DNA of 64,000 nucleotides from positions 91,935,340 through 91,999,339 of the forward strand of contig CM043971.1 of NCBI GenBank assembly GCA_014529385.2, read 5' to 3'. This document shows positions 12,211-23,313 of the stretch, in pieces. Every line of letters starts with the position of its first letter. Position 1 is the first letter of the stretch. A program made the translations under genes and the position numbers. The notes under the pieces are model-generated. The model saw only the letters and a list, made by a program, of their open reading frames with translations, was not told the origin of the DNA and searched no databases. This DNA comes from Adiantum capillus-veneris (lineage: Eukaryota; Streptophyta; Polypodiopsida; Polypodiales; Pteridaceae).

Positions 12211-12984
12211 ACCTTTTCGAGAAGGCGTTCATTGAGGAGGACTGATCTTGCACATTGCAAGCTTTAGGCAAAGAGAAGTCCCCGGGATGGGACGTTTTGA
12301 GTACTGAGTTTTTCAAAGAATTTTGGGATGATTTTAAGTCCCTGATCATGTGAATGGCTAACCAACCCTGGCAATGGAGTCCTTGACTTAAGCATTAAAA
12401 GGAGTCTCATCAAATCTATCCCCAGAAAAATTGATGCTCCCAACTTAAACATTGGCATCCCATTACTATGATGTAAGTGGCCTTTAAAATTATTGCCAAA
12501 ACCATAGACCTCTGGCTCTCTCCCCTTCTGGAGAAAGTCATCACTCCCCTCCAACATGGATTTATCAAGGGAGATCAATCTATGATAACATTATGGCAGC
12601 AATAGTCGGCATGGAGTATGCAACATTCACTAAATAAGAGTGTATTCTGCTGCATATCATTAGGGCCAATTTGGATTAAAAAAGGGTTGTGTAAGGATCT
12701 AAAAAGGGGCAACCTAAAAAAGGCCATGAAGATCTTACCAAAACTATTCAACATGGGTACTCATTGGATAGAGCTCATCAAGTGCCACCAATGGACCATT
12801 TGAGCACTAAATTTGGAGTTCATATGCAAAAGTTATGGCTAAAATAGTGCAAAATATTCTAAAAGCAAGTGAAGGAGATCTTGACACGTTTACAGAAGTG
12901 CCATACTTTTGGCTCGTCCTTGACCCTTAGATCAAGAATAGAGAAACCCTAAACAACCCTTATTTCATCCAAATTGGCCCTAAT

Positions 12985-13315
12985 GAGATTTAGATAAATC
13001 TTATGACTCGATCACATGGTCGTTCATCGAAGATGTCATGAAATCGTTGGGCTTTGGGCGGTGGATGTGTCATTTGGTCAACACACTTGGTGCTGATAGC
13101 CAATTTGAACTCTGTTCAATGAGAGATTGTGGGTGCAACATTCACTAAAAAAGAGTGTATTCTGTTGCATATAGATTTAGATAAACCGTATGACACTATC
13201 ACATGGTCTTTCATCGAAGATTTCATGAAATCGTCGAGCTTTGGGCAGTGGATGTGTCATTTGGTCAGCACCCTTGGTGCTGATAGCCAATTTGAACTCT
13301 ATTCAATGAGAGAAT
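12985..13315 (+). repeat. Tandem duplication of a reverse-transcriptase block inside the LINE remnant
   Basis: The segment beginning GATTTAGATAAA and running through TCATCGAAGAT, GGATGTGTCATTTGGTCA and TGATAGCCAATTTGAACTC occurs at about 12985-13127 and again at about 13170-13313. A further partial copy of its upstream flank (GCAACATTCACTAAA-AGAGTGTATTCTG) lies at about 12620. Confidence 0.85.
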
Positions 13316-14710
13316 TGTGCGTGCATTCGAGGTCAAAAGATCAATCAAGCAGGATTGCCCTCTAGTCCCTCTAATGTTCACCATTGAATCTCATCCTTTG
13401 TTCACATTGCTCAAAGCCACTAGTGCAAGCGGGGAGATTCAAGGATTGTCTCTTCCTAACAATCACTAACTTCTTGCGAAGCTATTTGCGGATGCTTCCC
13501 TTATCTTTTTCAAAGCTTCACTGCAAGTCAGTTAGGAGGCTCTTGGAGATTGTACAAACATATTCCATTGCACCAGGGTTGAAGTGTAATATTTAAAAAT
13601 CAAGATTGATTTCACTCTCAAAGTACGACTCGTTTGATCTGTCAATGTGGACTGAGGAGATAGTGTAAAAAATGAATGTCTTCCAGCACGTGGGGTCCCT
13701 CTAGGGGTGTACATAACTTACAAGCAAAGATTCCAATGGGTCTTGGATATTCCTTTCCTGAACAGAGTGAAAGTGGTGAATTTTTTTATGCTCCCTTACA
13801 TAGCCTTCAATGGTATGCTAGTAAAGTTAGTCAAATGCAATTGGAAAGAGTTCTTGAAACCGGCGAAAAGATTCATATGGAAAAACAACACTAAATACTC
13901 GATGCCCAGGAATTGTGTCGGATGGAAATCCATTGCAAGGCCAAGGCGGTATCGGGACCCTGAACCCTAGACGTACTCATGCAAAGGCCCTGTGTGCCAA
14001 GTTTGTGGTAGGAATCACAAAGCAAGGCCATACATAGGCTATTATGACAAAGGACATCATGGACAATGCCAAACTATGCTCGCAAGGTGGATAGTGGAAA
14101 GGGCTTGAGATGCACGACAAGTTGCTTGCCCATCGGGGTCTAACCTGAAACTTTGGGGCACAACGGGCGAGCTAGGATGGAAATGCAGCAGAGCACTGGG
14201 AGTGATAACAAGGTACTTTCAAAACTCTATAACTCACTAGTCCCCTTGGCTATCTAAGCCGGGAAGTGTCCTTTTGAACCCTTTTTGGAGGGAAATTGCC
14301 AGAAAGATCAATAACAAAGGACTAGGACGACGTGGCCAGTTTTAGGATAGCAACTTCCGAAGCTGGAAAGGAACAGACCAACTGGAAGCTTTAGAATGCC
14401 GGTTGGTCAGATGTTGGCTACCAACTTGCAAATCTAGGTTCGGGTGGAAAGCATGGCGGTGGCCCACGAACAAGCAATGGGGCAAGCAATAGATGGAATG
14501 AAGATGGGTGGCAATTGCAAAGAACATTTGTTGTTCACAATGGCTCCTTGGAATAAAGATTTTTCTACTACGGAAGGTTTTGTGGGAAGCCTTACCTAAT
14601 GGTGTGAAGGTTCTAGCCAGAGAATTTTGTTCAAATAGATGCTCGCAATGCAGAATAGCAAGTAAGGACCTCCCTGATTTCTTCTAGGAGTGTCCGACAA
14701 ACTACAGGTG

Positions 14711-16162
14711 CTCGAGCCTGGTGCCCTCACTAACCCATGCCTCCTTGCATCGTTCCGAGAGAGAGACTGAGCACATGCACAATATCCGGTGTCAAAACGG
14801 TTGCCAGCACTGCCGACGGCTACCGTCGCATACCGAGCACATGCAAGCGGTTTTGAGGTGTCGTAGTGAGAGAAAGCAAGAGAAAGAGAGAGCTAAAAAT
14901 GTCTTCTGACAGAGTGCAGAACGCTACAACCCAATGGAGGATCTTCCCGCCAAGCAACCCGTGCTTCACCGACAGTGACCGTTAGGATGAGCCCCTCTCA
15001 GTTCCGATCGCAAGGGTGAGCCGCCGATGGCTTCTGCGATTCAAACGGGCAGGTGGTGTAACGCTGGCAGTGGGCCATCACTCTTTTTTCACCGTTTAAG
15101 ACGCCGGGCACACTGCATGTGCGCACCCTAAGAGATAGGTAGAGAAGAGAGAGAGAAGACAACAAGAAGTTTCAATACCTGCAATGGAAGGGGAGATCAT
15201 GGCAGTAGGGCCGCTACTCAAAGTGATTACGCCTAGATCATGTATTTTGGGTGGTTTGCTGCAACACACAACCGAGGACTAGAGGAAGTCGCAGACGTGA
15301 GGACATCATCGCTACCGAGACGACACGACACACACAGCCTCCTGTGGCTATGCAGCCAAGTCCAGAGCCCAGGTTTTGTCTCCCACCACGACCTCGCCAC
15401 TTGCTGCACCTCCTCTAGCCGATCCTCCTCCACCTTTGCCAAGTTTTTGATTGGAATTAACAAGTTGTTAATTCCCCGTCTTTCGCTCCTCCTCCACCTT
15501 TGCCTCGCAAACATCTCTCTTGTAATGTGCCGTAACACCGGCCATCCGCTGAAGACAGGGGCGTGAGCCCACGTGGATTGCACTTTTTGGCTGACCGGAG
15601 GCCGAGAAGAGCTAGGCCTTGACCTCCACGGCCAGCCGGCACACTGCATGGCGTCCACTGAATGCAGACTTTGCTACATGCTTTTGTTTTTGCTCCATCA
15701 TGCATTGTACCAGTTCGGTGTTATTGCATTTACATCATATAATGGGTGCTAAAATGAGGCTAAAATATATGCACAATTTTTGTTAGACCTTCAAACAAGT
15801 AATCTTCATTATATAAATGAGTTTCAATATGAATTATTTGAGAGAGAATATCTTTTGTAAGAAAATAAAAAAGGAAACTCTTTAAGAAGTGCCAATCAAT
15901 TAAAACTTGGAATTTATAATTGGGATTAGTGAAGAGAAGGAATTAACAACTTGTTAGATCACAAGGATTAATTAAGGCATGAATTACAAAGAATGAGGTC
16001 ATTCTATAAGAAAGGACTTGCTATACCATGGGGTCCTGTAAGATGAGGTCACTAAAACAAAATCTAATTGTCTTTCTTGGAGTGCACCTTAAATAAACCT
16101 ACAGTTAGTAATGCATTTTGGAAAAAAATATGTTAGCTAATTAGTCTAAGCTAATCCATCCT
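14711..16162. other. Gene-less stretch between LINE remnant and dehydrogenase gene
   Basis: Nothing here could be assigned. The first ~950 bases are GC-richer than their surroundings and contain overlapping frames on both strands with no recognisable motif. From 15700 on the sequence is AT-rich with no open frame. A GGAATTAACAA-TTGTTA phrase recurs at about 15452 and 15939. This is the 3' flank of the dehydrogenase gene. Confidence 0.6.
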
Positions 16163-18231
16163 TTAGGTCGAATTGTGGAAGGTTTCGAGATCAATCACAA
16201 ATCGGTACTTCACATCAGATTTGGCAAGTCTTTCCATCGCCGTGTTCACATAGTGCATCGGTATCTTCTCAATAGTGGAAGTGATTCTTTTCTCTGCACA
16301 AAAGTCTAGCATTTTTTGAGTCTCTTCAACGCCACCAATCAAGCTACCTCCCACAAATCGTCGACCTATGTGTCATGAAAACCATGGTAATCAGTCAATA
16401 CAAATCTGCATATCATAAGCTATTAAGCATAAAATATACAATAGCATGCCATATGTAAGAACCAACATATAGTTTAGCCATACTAATAGTAATACATGGA
16501 CTTTGAATGAGAGAGATTGTTGATTTATGGTTATGCAAGAAATTTACTCTTAGTGAATAACTACCTAATGTTGCAAACATAATCGTCCCACCGATGTTCT
16601 AACATAAGGAGCTACTTACCAAATATAACAGCTTTGGGTTGCATTTGCAATGGTTTCTCCGGAATGCCAACGAGAACTAGCTTTCCATTCACAGTAAGTA
16701 GATCGAGAAGAGGCTCCAATGCATGAACAGCTGATACTGTATCAATTATGTAGTCTAGGCTCTTGGTAGCTTTCTGAAAGTGAAAAGTAAGTAGTAGTTA
16801 GTACACAAGGCAATAGTCACAAGAAGTTTTGAACAAATTCTCACAATAATTCCCACACTGTGACTTACCTGAACATCATGAGCTTCTGTGAGGGAGGCAC
16901 CGCATACCTAGCTAGGTACGATTGGGGACAGGGGACCGCCGGCCTGGTGGGGGGCCCGGTGGTTACCTGCCCCCAATCGTACCTAGCTAGGTATGCGGTG
17001 CCTCTCGAGCAGAAGCTCATGATGTTATGCATTGTATGAAAAACACTGAAAAAGACTCTATTTTCCCACATGAGAAAATTTCTAAATCTTCTTGTGAGTG
17101 GGCTCCTCAATAGATGAGACATATTTGAGTGTGTCCATGATGTGTGGGACTCTTGCATGTGCACATGCAAGTGTGAAGTCGCCATAAATGCAATGTACGT
17201 CCGTACACATGTGCACGCACATACACACATGGAGAGATAGTAGCAAGTGCACACATTTTCAATAGATCTCACAAGAAATATGTACACATGAGTGAGCTAC
17301 ACAACCTACATTGTTTGCCCTACACCCATGCATACAACCTACACTTCATAAACTCATGAGCTACAAAATAGAGATAGTGGGACTTGCTCACCTTCATTGC
17401 ATCCTTATCTGTGCTAACGAGAAAGTGATCAGCTCCGAGAATGTCAATGGCTTCTGTTTTCTTCCTTGGGGAAGTGCTAATAACTGTAACCTCCATGCCA
17501 AAAGCTTTGCCAAACTTGACTGCCATGTGGCCAAGGCCACCCAGTCCCACAACTCCAAAGTGCTTGCCTTTCTCTGTCATACCAAAGTAACACATGGGAC
17601 TATATACCGTCACTCCTGCACATAGCAAGGGTGCCGCTCCATCTAAGGGCAAGCTATCCGGAATTCGCAAAACAAACCTAGTAAATTCAAGTTTCCACAA
17701 GAAAATAGGTTTAGTGCTTGCACATACTCAAGAGAATGAGCAATATGAAGCTCACAAAAATGATAAAATTTCAATTGATATATAATTGTGTCAAAAGAAA
17801 GAATTAATGCATAGTAAGTGCAGGGGTGTTTTTAATACCATTTGAATGCACGTGATATAGATGGTTTCTTATAAGTGCAACCTCCGCGGCAGTTGAACAT
17901 GGCCGGATTTTTCCAAAATAAACGCAAACTTGTTATTGGAACTACCTGAGGAGAAACTAGAGCATATACTTACTTTTCATCGGCCACCATGAGTGTTGAG
18001 TAACCACCATTGGTGGGCTTTCCTTGGGCATCAAGGGAATTGTATGTCCAAACGGTTCTTGAGCAATACTGTTCAACCTTTTTCTCATATGCATCGCATT
18101 TACCACAAGAGGACACCATGCATCCAACACCCACATGGTCGCCCACTTTAAATCGTGTAACTTCGGCGCCGACTTCGGTGACGACTCCCACAAGTTCATG
18201 TCTGAATACCATATTGAAATAAGCAGTTGAG

Positions 18232-18268
<37 letters not shown>

Positions 18269-18935
18269 GAAATCACCTTAAAAGTAACAAGAGCCCTTAC
18301 CCTGGAACCATGGGAAAGATGGAGCCTCCCCACTCATCCCGGATTTGATGCAAGTCGGAGTGGCAAATTCCGCAATAGGAAATCTTGAAAGTCACATCCT
18401 TGGGTCCTGTTGCCCTGATTCACCAAATATGCACTTTCCATTATCATTATTCTATATACTATTTAGTCCATAAATTTTCTACGAAATTAAAATGAAATTG
18501 CTCAATTGCTTTCCCGCCCTCTCTCTCTTTCTCGCACACCACACAAGAAGATTTAGAAATTTTCTCATGTAGGAAAACAGAGTCTTTTTCAGTGTTTTTC
18601 ATACAATGCATAAAATCATGAGCTTCTGCTCAAGAGGCACCGCATACCTAGCTAGGTACGATTGGGGGGCAGGGAAGCAACCCCCCCCCCCCCCCCCCCC
18701 CCGGCTGGCGGTCCCCTGTCCGCAATCGTACCTAGCTAGGTATGCGGTGCCTCTCTCACAAAAGCTCATGATGTTCAGGTAAGTCACAATGTGGGAATTT
18801 GTCCAAAACTTCTTGTAACAGACACACACACACACACACGTAAGCGAGGAGAGATTACCTGCGCGTGAAGAGGAAGGGCGCTAGATGGCCTGACGAGTCT
18901 TGAGCAGCGTAGCCTTCCACTTTGACGTCAGCCAT
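16163..18935 (-). CDS. Cinnamyl-alcohol-dehydrogenase-type MDR dehydrogenase, six exons
   Basis: Zinc-dependent, NADP-linked medium-chain alcohol dehydrogenase of the plant cinnamyl alcohol / mannitol dehydrogenase family, expected to be cytosolic. Exons on the minus strand are 18935-18859, 18414-18301, 18201-17974, 17677-17392, 16773-16620 and 16365-16163. All have GT-AG junctions with matching phase and total 1062 nt (353 aa plus stop), the usual family length. The catalytic zinc site is present: CGICHSD (Cys43), GHE (His65, Glu66) and Cys159. The dinucleotide fold GLGGLG is at 184-189, and the STSP loop at 207-210 is typical of NADP-using members. In the structural zinc lobe (Cys96, Cys99, Cys110) the third of four Cys is Tyr102, codon 18087-18089. 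Introns 1 and 4 hold inverted copies of the same palindromic element, and intron 2 has a (TG)n run. A MULE lies about 200 bp upstream. No stop or frameshift is seen. The exact substrate cannot be told from sequence. Confidence 0.93.
16818..17096 (+). mobile_element. MITE-like palindromic element, copy 1 (intron 4 of the dehydrogenase gene)
   Basis: The core is an inverted repeat with arms containing CACCGCATACCTAGCTAGG and its complement around a GC-rich centre, bounded by CATCATGAGCTTCTG-type ends. A flank of roughly 60 bp on either side is also shared with the second copy. The whole block matches the reverse complement of 18541-18823. Confidence 0.85.
18237..18266. repeat. (TG)n microsatellite in intron 2
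   Basis: A run of about 15 GT units between exons 2 and 3 of the dehydrogenase gene. Confidence 0.95.
18541..18823 (-). mobile_element. MITE-like palindromic element, copy 2 (intron 1 of the dehydrogenase gene)
   Basis: The same element in opposite orientation, including the flanks GAAATTTTCTCATGT and GGTAAGTCACAATGTGGG. A run of 22 C residues (18681-18702) sits in the loop between the two palindrome arms, where copy 1 has ordinary GC-rich sequence. It lies wholly inside intron 1. Confidence 0.85.
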
Positions 18936-18979
18936 GGCCGCTAGAGAGAGATCAGAGAGAGAGAGACTTCGCTAAAGCT

Positions 18980-19005
18980 TGTATAACTGCTTTTAAATAA
19001 GGGCA
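18980..19005 (-). promoter_or_regulatory. Candidate TATA region of the dehydrogenase gene
   Basis: On the minus strand CTTATTTAAAAG lies about 60 bases upstream of the ATG, and TTATACAAG lies just downstream of it. A (GA)n-like run (GAGAGAGAGA, 18945-18965) lies between this and the ATG, as is common in plant 5' UTRs. No transcript evidence is available. Confidence 0.45.
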
Positions 19006-19135
19006 GCCGTCTGCTTTTTTAGCTGATCAGCGTTCCCGCCGCCCTTTGTAAGTTCACTTTTCACTTTTCGCAAAACCTGCAAAAAAGTGTCGCACAGCCT
19101 CTAAATTTACACACCGTGACCCTTGCAAATATAAA

Positions 19136-21880
19136 GGGTAAATTACCAAAATACCCTTCCAATTTGCCGAAATTCCCCATTCGCCCCTCGTATTTTCAGA
19201 ATTCCCAAAAAGCCCCTCGTATTCTCTCAGTATACGGTTTCGTCCGAAACTGTTGAAAAAAACAGCGAGCAACACCGAAACTGTCGCGCAGGAAAATTGT
19301 CGCCTCGCCAGCTCTGAGTCTCAGCAACGCAGGCAGCCAACTCTCAGTCACAGCAACGCAGGCCATTGTCTGCTTACACGGCGGGCCTTGAGGTCGACAG
19401 GTCACAAAAACGAGGGAGTCTTCAGTGCATCTCTCTCCACAGACTAGTTGGGAGCCTTTTGTGCGATGTATGCGAATGGCTATGTGCAAGGCAAATGTCC
19501 ATCCGCATAGTGCAAGATACAGATTGATGCAAGAGCTCGTTATTGTTTGTATGTAAAGAAGTGTGGTATTGCGGGTACACACAAGAGGGCAACCATGGCT
19601 GAGAGTAATGCAAATACATCGGAGAATAATGCTACCATGTCTGCAACTCTTTCTCTTGGTGCTCAATTTGAATCTCTTGATGTGCTTCGTTCAAAGGTTC
19701 AAGAACAAGCAATCAAGTCTCATGTGGAGCTTAGGCATGCTAAGCGTGATCGATCCAGATATACCGTTGTATGCAAGGCAGAGGGATGCATGTGGCGCTT
19801 GCATGCGTGTTTGGTCTCTGGTGGACCTGGGTGTATGGTCAAGGCATTTCATGATGAGCACACTTGTGGTGGTGCTTCACAACTTGGAAACAAGGAAGCC
19901 ACTGCTGAATAGGTTGCAACAAGGTACGTAGAGAAACTTCGAGACCATCCAATGTATAGGCCAAAGGAGCTCATGGCCGATTTGCGTCGAGAAGTTGGAG
20001 TGTCAATTTTGTACAAGATTGCTTGGAAGGCAAAGCAACTTGCTTTGGGTATTATTCATGGTGATCATGCAAAATCTTATGGAAAGCTTTAGTCTTATTG
20101 CGACAAGCTTGTGGCTAGCAATCCGGGCACTGTAGCCCATTTGCAGAAAACCACTGAAGGTCATTTTTTTTGAATGTTTCTTGCGTTCGGAGCATGCATC
20201 ACTGGTTTCACGCATTGTCGTGACTTTATTGGGTTGGATGGCACATTCTTGACAAGCAAATATCTTGGTGATTTGTTGACAACCACAGGGATTGATGCTA
20301 TGGGGGGCTTGTTTCCGATAGCATTTGGTGTTGTAGATGCAGAAAATGAAGACAATTGGGTATGGTTTTTGCAAAATGTACATGATTGTATGGCGAGCGT
20401 CAATGCAATTACTTTTGTATCAGACAAGCAAAAAGGTCTTCTCCCAGCAGTGGAGCTTGTCTTTCCAGGATGTGAGCATGCATATTGTATGCGCCATTTG
20501 GATGCTAATCTCAAGAAGAAATGCAACAATGGAGAATTTATTCGGTTGTTTTGGGTAGCAGCTTATGCCAACACTATGAGCGACTATGACACGGCTATCC
20601 AAGGGATGAGAGTTATAAGTCCTGCCACGACGGACTACTTATTGACTACTTCACCCCCTTCTCATTGGGCGACGACACACTTTAAAGGAAAGCGTTATGG
20701 GCATCTTACATCCAACATTGCTGAGTCATTGAATGCATGGTTGCTTGAGGTTAGAGATAAGCCTATCATATCTATGCTTGATATCATTCGTCGCCAATTA
20801 GCAGCTTGGTTCTATGCACGTGGAATGGAGGGAAAGAAGGCATGTGAGTCTTTAGGAGATAGAGCACAGTTTGCATTGGTTGCAAACATAGAGAAGAATT
20901 TGCGTGAGGTTGGAAATAGTGCTCGGCAATATCGAATCTTTCCCTCTAGTGATATGGTTTTTGAGATCTTGACAAGTACAAAAACATGTGTAGTTGATGT
21001 ATGTACAAGGTCATGCTCATGTAATAAGTGGCAAACATTTGAAATTCCATGTGCTCATGCTATTGCAGCTATTCTGTTCAAGAGAGAGTGTGTTCAATCG
21101 TATGTACATAAGGCATATGCTTTGCAGGCCTATTGTAACACTTATAGTGGTGTCATAAGTCCAATTGTGGATGCAAGTGAAGATGCTAGTGATCAATTGA
21201 AACCACCTGCCACACGTAGGCCACCTGGGCGTCCTAGAAAACTTCGTATTAGAACTGAGGATCGCTTCAAGGAAAAGCGTATTTTCACATGCTCACGTTG
21301 TGGTGGTCTTGGCCACAATGAGCGTTCTTGCAAAGCTCCAATTGCAGATTCAATATGTAGCTGGGATGTGGCTTCATTTTGTGTGGGAAAGTCACAATGC
21401 GTGGGAGGAACTTTCTTTCCGATTATAGTGGGGATTTGGCTTCATTTTGTATTAGAAAGCCATACCACATTTTCCTTGCGATTTTCTCTATATGTAGCGA
21501 AGATTTGACTTGTCTTCATTTTGTGTTGAAAGCTTGAATGCATTACTCTCAGCATGTGAGAGATTTTCTTTCCGATTATAGCAAAGATTTGGCTTCATTT
21601 TGTATGAGGAAGCCATACCACATTTTCCTTGCGATTTTGTTGTATATGTAGCGGAGATTTGACTTGCCTTCATTGGTTGTCGAAAGCTTGAATGCATATG
21701 AACGATTTTCTCTCCGATTTGCTTAATTTAGGACTTGGGGGTATCTTGGGAATTTTCAAATTATTTAAGGGTATTTTGGGAAATTTTAGGTGTATTTTAT
21801 GGGCAGATTGGGAATTTTGAAAATACGAGGGGCATTTTGGGAATTTCATCAAATTAGAGGGGTATTTTGGTAATTTGCCC
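19136..21880 (+). mobile_element. MULE (Mutator-like) DNA transposon with TIRs, autonomous type but disabled
   Basis: The left end begins GGGTAAATTACCAAAATACCC. The right end is the inverted counterpart finishing TTTTGGTAATTTGCCC at 21880. The inverted similarity covers about 75 bases and includes CCCCTCGTATTTTC on both sides. A MuDR-type transposase fills the middle. The flanks (AAATATAAA and GATATATAA) are AT-rich but do not form a clean 9-bp duplication, so exact ends or later changes are uncertain. Confidence 0.85.
19607..21508 (+). pseudogene. MuDR-family transposase with three in-frame stops
   Basis: One reading frame runs from the ATG at 19607 to the stop at 21506-21508, interrupted only by TAG (19910-19912), TAG (20090-20092) and TGA (20171-20173). 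There are no frameshifts. The N-terminus has a MuDR DNA-binding/WRKY-GCM1-type zinc region (VCKAEGCMWRLHA, HDEHTCGG). The DDE core shows GLDGTFLTSK (first Asp), FVSDKQKGL (second Asp), CEHAYCMRHL and SNIAESLNAWL. A SWIM zinc finger follows (CSCNKWQTFEIPCAHAIAA), then a C-x2-C-x4-H-x4-C zinc knuckle (CSRCGGLGHNERSC). An AT-hook-like RRPPGRPRK lies between them. The order is typical of plant MULEs. The enzyme would cut and join element ends in the nucleus. Its 5' end faces away from the dehydrogenase gene. Confidence 0.9.
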
Positions 21881-21919
21881 GATATATAACGAGTACGACC
21901 CCCCCCCCCTTTTTTTTTT

Positions 21920-22383
21920 GGGAAAATTACCAAAATACCCCTCTAATTTGTGAAAATTCCCATCATACCCCTCAAATTTCAAAAATTCCCAATGTATCCC
22001 TTATAGTTTGTCAAAAATTCCCAAAATACCCTTCAAATTTTCCAAAATTCCCAAAATACCGCTGGTTGTGAGAGTAAATTTATCCAAAGAAAAAAAAATT
22101 GTAGCTTTTCACAAGAAGATTGATTGTCTATCAATACAAGATACTAAAACTAGAATTTGAGCTGGTTATGTAGGCTTTGGAGATGAATTGCTTCATTATT
22201 TTTAGACATAATTGTCTTTTTTTGGGAGGTAATTTGTGACAAATTACATGCTAAGCACTAAACAATGGATCTTCATTGTCAAAAAAGAATAAAGATTAGG
22301 AAATCGTGAACAATCCAACTAAAATAGATACAAGGGTATTTTGGGAATTTCCACAAATTTGAGGGGTAATTGGTAATTTTCCC
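21920..22383. mobile_element. Non-autonomous TIR element related to the MULE ends
   Basis: It starts GGGAAAATTACCAAAATACCCC and ends with the inverted counterpart (GGGGTAATTGGTAATTTTCCC). Each end carries several tandem AAATTCCCAAAATACCC-type phrases. No coding sequence is present inside. T-runs flank both ends (nine T on the left, eight on the right), compatible with an oligo-T target duplication. It sits only about 40 bases from the MULE. A related copy lies at 45275-45578. Confidence 0.75.
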
Positions 22384-22950
22384 TTTTTTTTGTGGTCTTT
22401 AATCTACCAGTCTCAATCTCAAACTGGTGTGAAGATGTTTGTATCTTACCAATGGCATATAGTAACCATGAGATAGGTGTGTATCTATATAGTTGGGTCA
22501 AATCAAAAACCCATCCCTTGGGAGTTGGAGAAGATGCTCTCTATAGAAAGCCATCTTCGTGCCCAACTCTTGTGTCAGCTCTATCCATGTCCAACTAGGT
22601 CAGGTCTTGGCGAATGAGTCTCATAATCTCCACCCGTGTCAGAGGCATCCATGGTGCCTCCATGGTGCATCAAGCCTAGTATTGGAAGGGAGGCAAGTTG
22701 TCCATGCTAAAGCGATGTATCTAGAACCATGAGGATATCCGTGCATACCAGCATGATGTGTCCCCCTATAAAGCTAATTGTATGGAGGACTTAAGGGCCA
22801 GTATGGCCTATCTTTCTATGGTAATATCCCATAAGCTATGCAAAAAGGAAACTATTCTAGTAAGTGCCTCTATCTAATGAATGATAGACAATGAGGGCCC
22901 ACGATGGTGTTGACTAGGTAAGGCCAGCCCCACATGAATGATGTTATTTA
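22384..22950. other. Gene-less stretch left of the Copia element
   Basis: No gene or repeat was recognised here. The last five bases (ATTTA, 22946-22950) are the left target-site duplication of the Copia element. Confidence 0.6.
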
Positions 22951-23253
22951 TGTAAAGAATGAGGATGCAAGAGAGCTACACAAGACAAGCACAAAGCACA
23001 CAGAGATGGAAAGCTTCTTCTTCTTCTTCACAGAAAAGAGAGTACAAAATGACTAAGTGCTTAAGCTGAAAAGTAGCACATATGTACATGCGGTCACTAA
23101 GTGTGAACTCGCTAGAAGCGTACTAGGCTGGCACTATAAGTGTAGTCCAGCTGTAGAATCACTGGCAGAGATCCTCCGTGTCGGTCACCTGCCGTAAGCG
23201 GCCAAGACCCGTAGTGGATGCCAGCTCAAGGTGTAGAGCTCGACATCTCAACA
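22951..23253 (-). repeat. 3' LTR of the Copia element
   Basis: 303 bp. On the minus strand it begins TGTTGAGATGTCGAGC and ends CATTCTTTACA. It is identical to the partner LTR except at two positions by eye. Confidence 0.95.
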
Positions 23254-23263
23254 CTCCCCCTCG
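23254..23263 (-). other. Polypurine tract of the Copia element
   Basis: The minus strand reads CGAGGGGGAG immediately before the TGTTGAG start of the 3' LTR, the expected plus-strand priming site. Confidence 0.85.
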
Positions 23264-23313
23264 AGCTCTGCATGTCGCAGAGTCCAAGCATAGTCCGGAA
23301 ACGTCGAAGCTTC

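Larger units (their letters stand above)
11220..14710 (+). mobile_element. Decayed LINE (non-LTR retrotransposon) remnant
   Basis: Fragments in all three + frames line up in the order of a plant LINE. An endonuclease-tail-like block lies near 11240-11430 (KISKWLSLCEKWALVDMW). A KSPGWD-type block leading to EFFKEFW lies near 12275. AFKIIAKT and QHGFIKGDQ lie at 12480-12580, a LLHIDLDKPYD block at 13155-13200, a QDCPLVPL block at 13350, and an FADASLIFF block at about 13488, where the catalytic YADD/FADD position has lost an Asp. PAKRFIWKNN lies at 13860. A terminal Cys-rich zinc-knuckle-like stretch is near 14625-14690. Stops and indels are dense throughout. No poly-A tail or target duplication could be fixed. 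Confidence 0.75.

Noticed and set aside
15233-15705. 141-codon minus-strand frame and an overlapping + frame
   Set aside because: GC-rich sequence open on both strands, no recognised motif, no splice or neighbour support.
16163-18935. The dehydrogenase as a pseudogene because of the element insertions
   Set aside because: All insertions lie in introns, splice sites and phases are intact, and the 353-codon frame has no stop.
19127-21889. A 9-bp target duplication of the MULE
   Set aside because: Flanks are both AT-rich (AAATATAAA and GATATATAA) but match at only about four of nine positions in register.
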